From Purshia tridentata (lineage: Eukaryota; Streptophyta; Magnoliopsida; Rosales; Rosaceae), in contig QANT01000396.1 in assembly GCA_003254885.1 (NCBI GenBank), forward strand, positions 1-64,000: DNA of 64,000 nucleotides, written 5' to 3'. How positions within the stretch are numbered: position 1 is the first letter of the stretch; the number at the start of each line of letters is the position of its first letter. Below, piece after piece: positions 62,101 through 64,000 of the stretch. The position numbers and the translations under genes were made by a program. The notes under the pieces were generated by a model that worked only from the letters and a program-made list of their open reading frames with translations, had not been told where the DNA came from and did not search any database.

Positions 62101-64000
62101 AAAAATGTTACCAGAAAACGGTTATTAGGGTCAAATGAGCTGTATGATTTGTCCTCTTTTGCTGGTCCCCGAAGACCTAAGTAGTAGTACTTGTTGCTGA
62201 TGAATACACCACTGCAGAATTCCATGAAGCAAAAACATCATGTGGAAAACTTCAAAAAGAATTTGAGGGGAAAGAAATTTTCAAAATAAATGCATAATCA
62301 AACAACAGACTAGCAAATTTGCCCACCTGCCTATGGCTCCAATCAGACACATAATAAAAAGAGTGGCAAAAAGTGCAAGTATAAGTTTGTCAAGTTTCCT
62401 CTCCAATGTACTTCTTTTGGAAGGAACATTCATGGAATTCATCATAACCTGCAATTTAAACCGAAAAATAGCAAAAATTTCATCAATTCACAATAGACAG
62501 AAGATAAAAGAAGCAAGGGGGAGACACCCTTAGAAAATTATGAAAATGTTAGTAGCTTCTTATACTGCACATAAACTATATTATAAAAGCTCTAAGGACA
62601 TGATTCCCTCCACTATCTAAGAGAAACAGCTATGAGAAATAGGACAAGCAGTAGAAGCATCTGTAGGAGATTAAACCAAAAGCACATTTTTGAAAAGAAA
62701 TCTGAGTCGCAACATCTAAAGAGGCAAAAATTCAGGGTAAGAAAGAAAACCAGCCATTTTAATGTACCACACTTCATGATAGGATACCTTCGTTTCAGGA
62801 CCTGTAAATATAACAGCCCCAACAATGTACTCAGTGTTCCTGAGACTGCATCCCTGAAAAAAATACCCAAGTCCCAATTCCAATGAGTATACCAGGTCAG
62901 GCTCACCAATTGACAGAAGAGTTGAAATCAAAATCACCATTAAAAAAATTATACAGAACTATTAGGAACCAACAATACAGAGATTCACAAAATGCATAAC
63001 TTAAAATCTATGAAGAAAAATAGCTCATGCATACCAACAAGTCCAATTGAATACTAAAGTGCAATATCGTAAAATTTATTAAATTACTACTTTTATTGGC
63101 TACAGAAATATATAAACAGCAAAGCCAGTGGAAATATATGAGAAGCTATCAAAATCACATTCTAAAATAGATTCCAAAGAGCATAAAAGGAAACAAATAA
63201 AAGATTGAGAAATAAATAACATATCATACTCGCAGCAGAAGTTGGTTTGGAGAGAGAGATAATGTCTGCTTTTGAATGATGAGATTGCCAGTGAAAGTGT
63301 ATAATGAATTGTTTGGCTGTTCACACTGCACTTCTCCTACAATTAGTAATAGAACGTTTGTCAGAATATAAACAAACAACAAATCAATTCAACCATTAAA
63401 ATTTAACACCCATCACATTTAACAACCTACTTCAATCAATGATTGAAAGGACACCCAAGTACATCAATGTACATTTATAAAGACTTGCTGACTAGTGGAC
63501 TAACAAGACTGCTAAACCTTTGAATTCAGATGCTTTCTCAGGAGTCAAGTAATCCCATGTTTTTTCACATGCTTTTCTGATCTTCAAATTAGTTTCCCCG
63601 TCCAAATTTGCAGTCTGACCAAAAAGCAAATCCATCCATGTTATACATAACATGAATAAGACCTCACTAATTCAAAAATTAAAAGACAAAAACCTCAATG
63701 TAGCAGACACCATCTGCATTTGTACTAGCAAGAAAAAGCAAATCTGCAGGAAAGAATCCATTCTGCTTAACCTACACCCAATGCAAAACACATCAGCTTC
63801 TAGGTAAGGCAATTATAACATTCCTTTTTTAATGAAAACAACATTCACCAGCACAAACAGATCAATCCAAAGAGTCCTAAAAGAAAAGAAAGAAATGCAA
63901 ACGCCAAGGGAATATGCATCAATTACTTTCTGATTGCTAGAAAAATCTTCATCAAAATTCCTGTCTCTAAAACTCTGGACAGCAAAGAAAAAGCAAAAGA
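56172..64000 (-). CDS. ALA3: P4-type phospholipid-transporting ATPase (ALA3-like), 3' part
   Basis: A many-exon minus-strand gene; its 5' exons lie beyond the window. Exons recognised (high to low): 63771-63695, 63614-63518, 63336-63230, 62853-62788, 62448-62327, 62211-62112, 62007-61926, 61803-61687, 61400-61251, 60998-60894, 60502-60360, 59925-59824, 59743-59680, 59591-59379, 59228-59063, 58931-58852, 58759-58520, 57915-57694, 57614-57447, 57258-56908, 56808-56702, 56486-56172. Key motifs are [11 protein letters not shown] (actuator DGET), [20 protein letters not shown] with the phosphorylated Asp, [27 protein letters not shown], and [19 protein letters not shown]-terminal helices and the tail ([30 protein letters not shown]) match Arabidopsis ALA3, a Golgi/trans-Golgi flippase working with ALIS beta-subunits in vesicle formation. 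No exon was recognised in 63772-64000. Exon borders are manual. Confidence 0.92.
61161..61241. repeat. TA/GA compound microsatellite in a flippase intron
   Basis: TA dinucleotides are followed by GA dinucleotides and GAGT tetranucleotides, located in the intron just downstream (minus-strand sense) of the exon encoding the DKTGT phosphorylation motif. Confidence 0.8.

Noticed and set aside
63880-64000. Possible further upstream exon of the flippase gene
   Set aside because: Minus-strand frames such as [12 protein letters not shown] do not resemble the ALA3 sequence expected before the [10 protein letters not shown] exon; treated as intron.

Overview
The window is nuclear DNA of a flowering plant. 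Genes are intron-rich with GT..AG borders, intergenic DNA is strongly AT-rich, and the proteins are plant-specific (CLE peptide, BIR2-type receptor pseudokinase, SHAQKYF MYB, CCB4, TIR-NBS-LRR). The TIR-NBS-LRR gene points to a eudicot. The general look of the proteins suggests Rosaceae, but that is an impression, not something demonstrated here.

Layout. 1-7.5 kb is a gene-free repeat block. It holds inverted-repeat arms, a PIF/Harbinger-type MITE (1051-1802) with a TAA duplication, an old LTR-like fossil (about 3587-4885) containing a large palindrome, and a compact Mutator-type MITE (5950-6192) with a perfect 9-bp target duplication. Then come, in order: a TORTIFOLIA1/SPIRAL2-like HEAT protein (7528-11272, +); a single-exon GT92 glycosyltransferase (15424-17247, +); the cytochrome b6f assembly factor CCB4 (18797-21021, -); a zinc-knuckle plus SHAQKYF MYB-related repressor (25049-26244, +); a small unknown proline-rich protein (28415-28909, -); a BIR2-like LRR pseudokinase (31239-33056, +); an unknown single-pass secretory-pathway membrane protein (34971-36659, +); a PP2A catalytic subunit (37479-39936, -); a CLE25-type peptide precursor (42215-43735, -); 5-formyltetrahydrofolate cyclo-ligase (47168-48862, +); a complete TIR-NBS-LRR gene (50122-55238, +); and the 3' part of a P4-ATPase flippase of the ALA3 type (56172 to beyond 64000, -). 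Exon borders were placed by hand from splice sites, reading phase and family knowledge.

The genes do not form a pathway. They are ordinary neighbours with organellar, signalling, cytoskeletal, folate and membrane-lipid roles. The immune-related ones are the BIR2-like regulator and the TIR-NBS-LRR.

The most unusual signal is a set of tiny insertions scattered through introns, a 5' UTR and spacers. Four sites carry (C)TTGGCC or CTGGCC followed by 9-12 A, each flanked by an 11-18 bp direct duplication. Two more sites carry a different tail (RRTCAACAAAA) with 9-13 bp duplications, and one weaker candidate exists. This looks like target-primed retroposition of almost nothing but an RNA 3' end, which would be a class of ultra-short retroposons that annotation pipelines cannot see. 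Other points of note are an internally deleted copy of exon 3 inside intron 2 of the TIR-NBS-LRR gene, a probable dual start in the folate gene, and an intron splitting the last codon of the CLE peptide.
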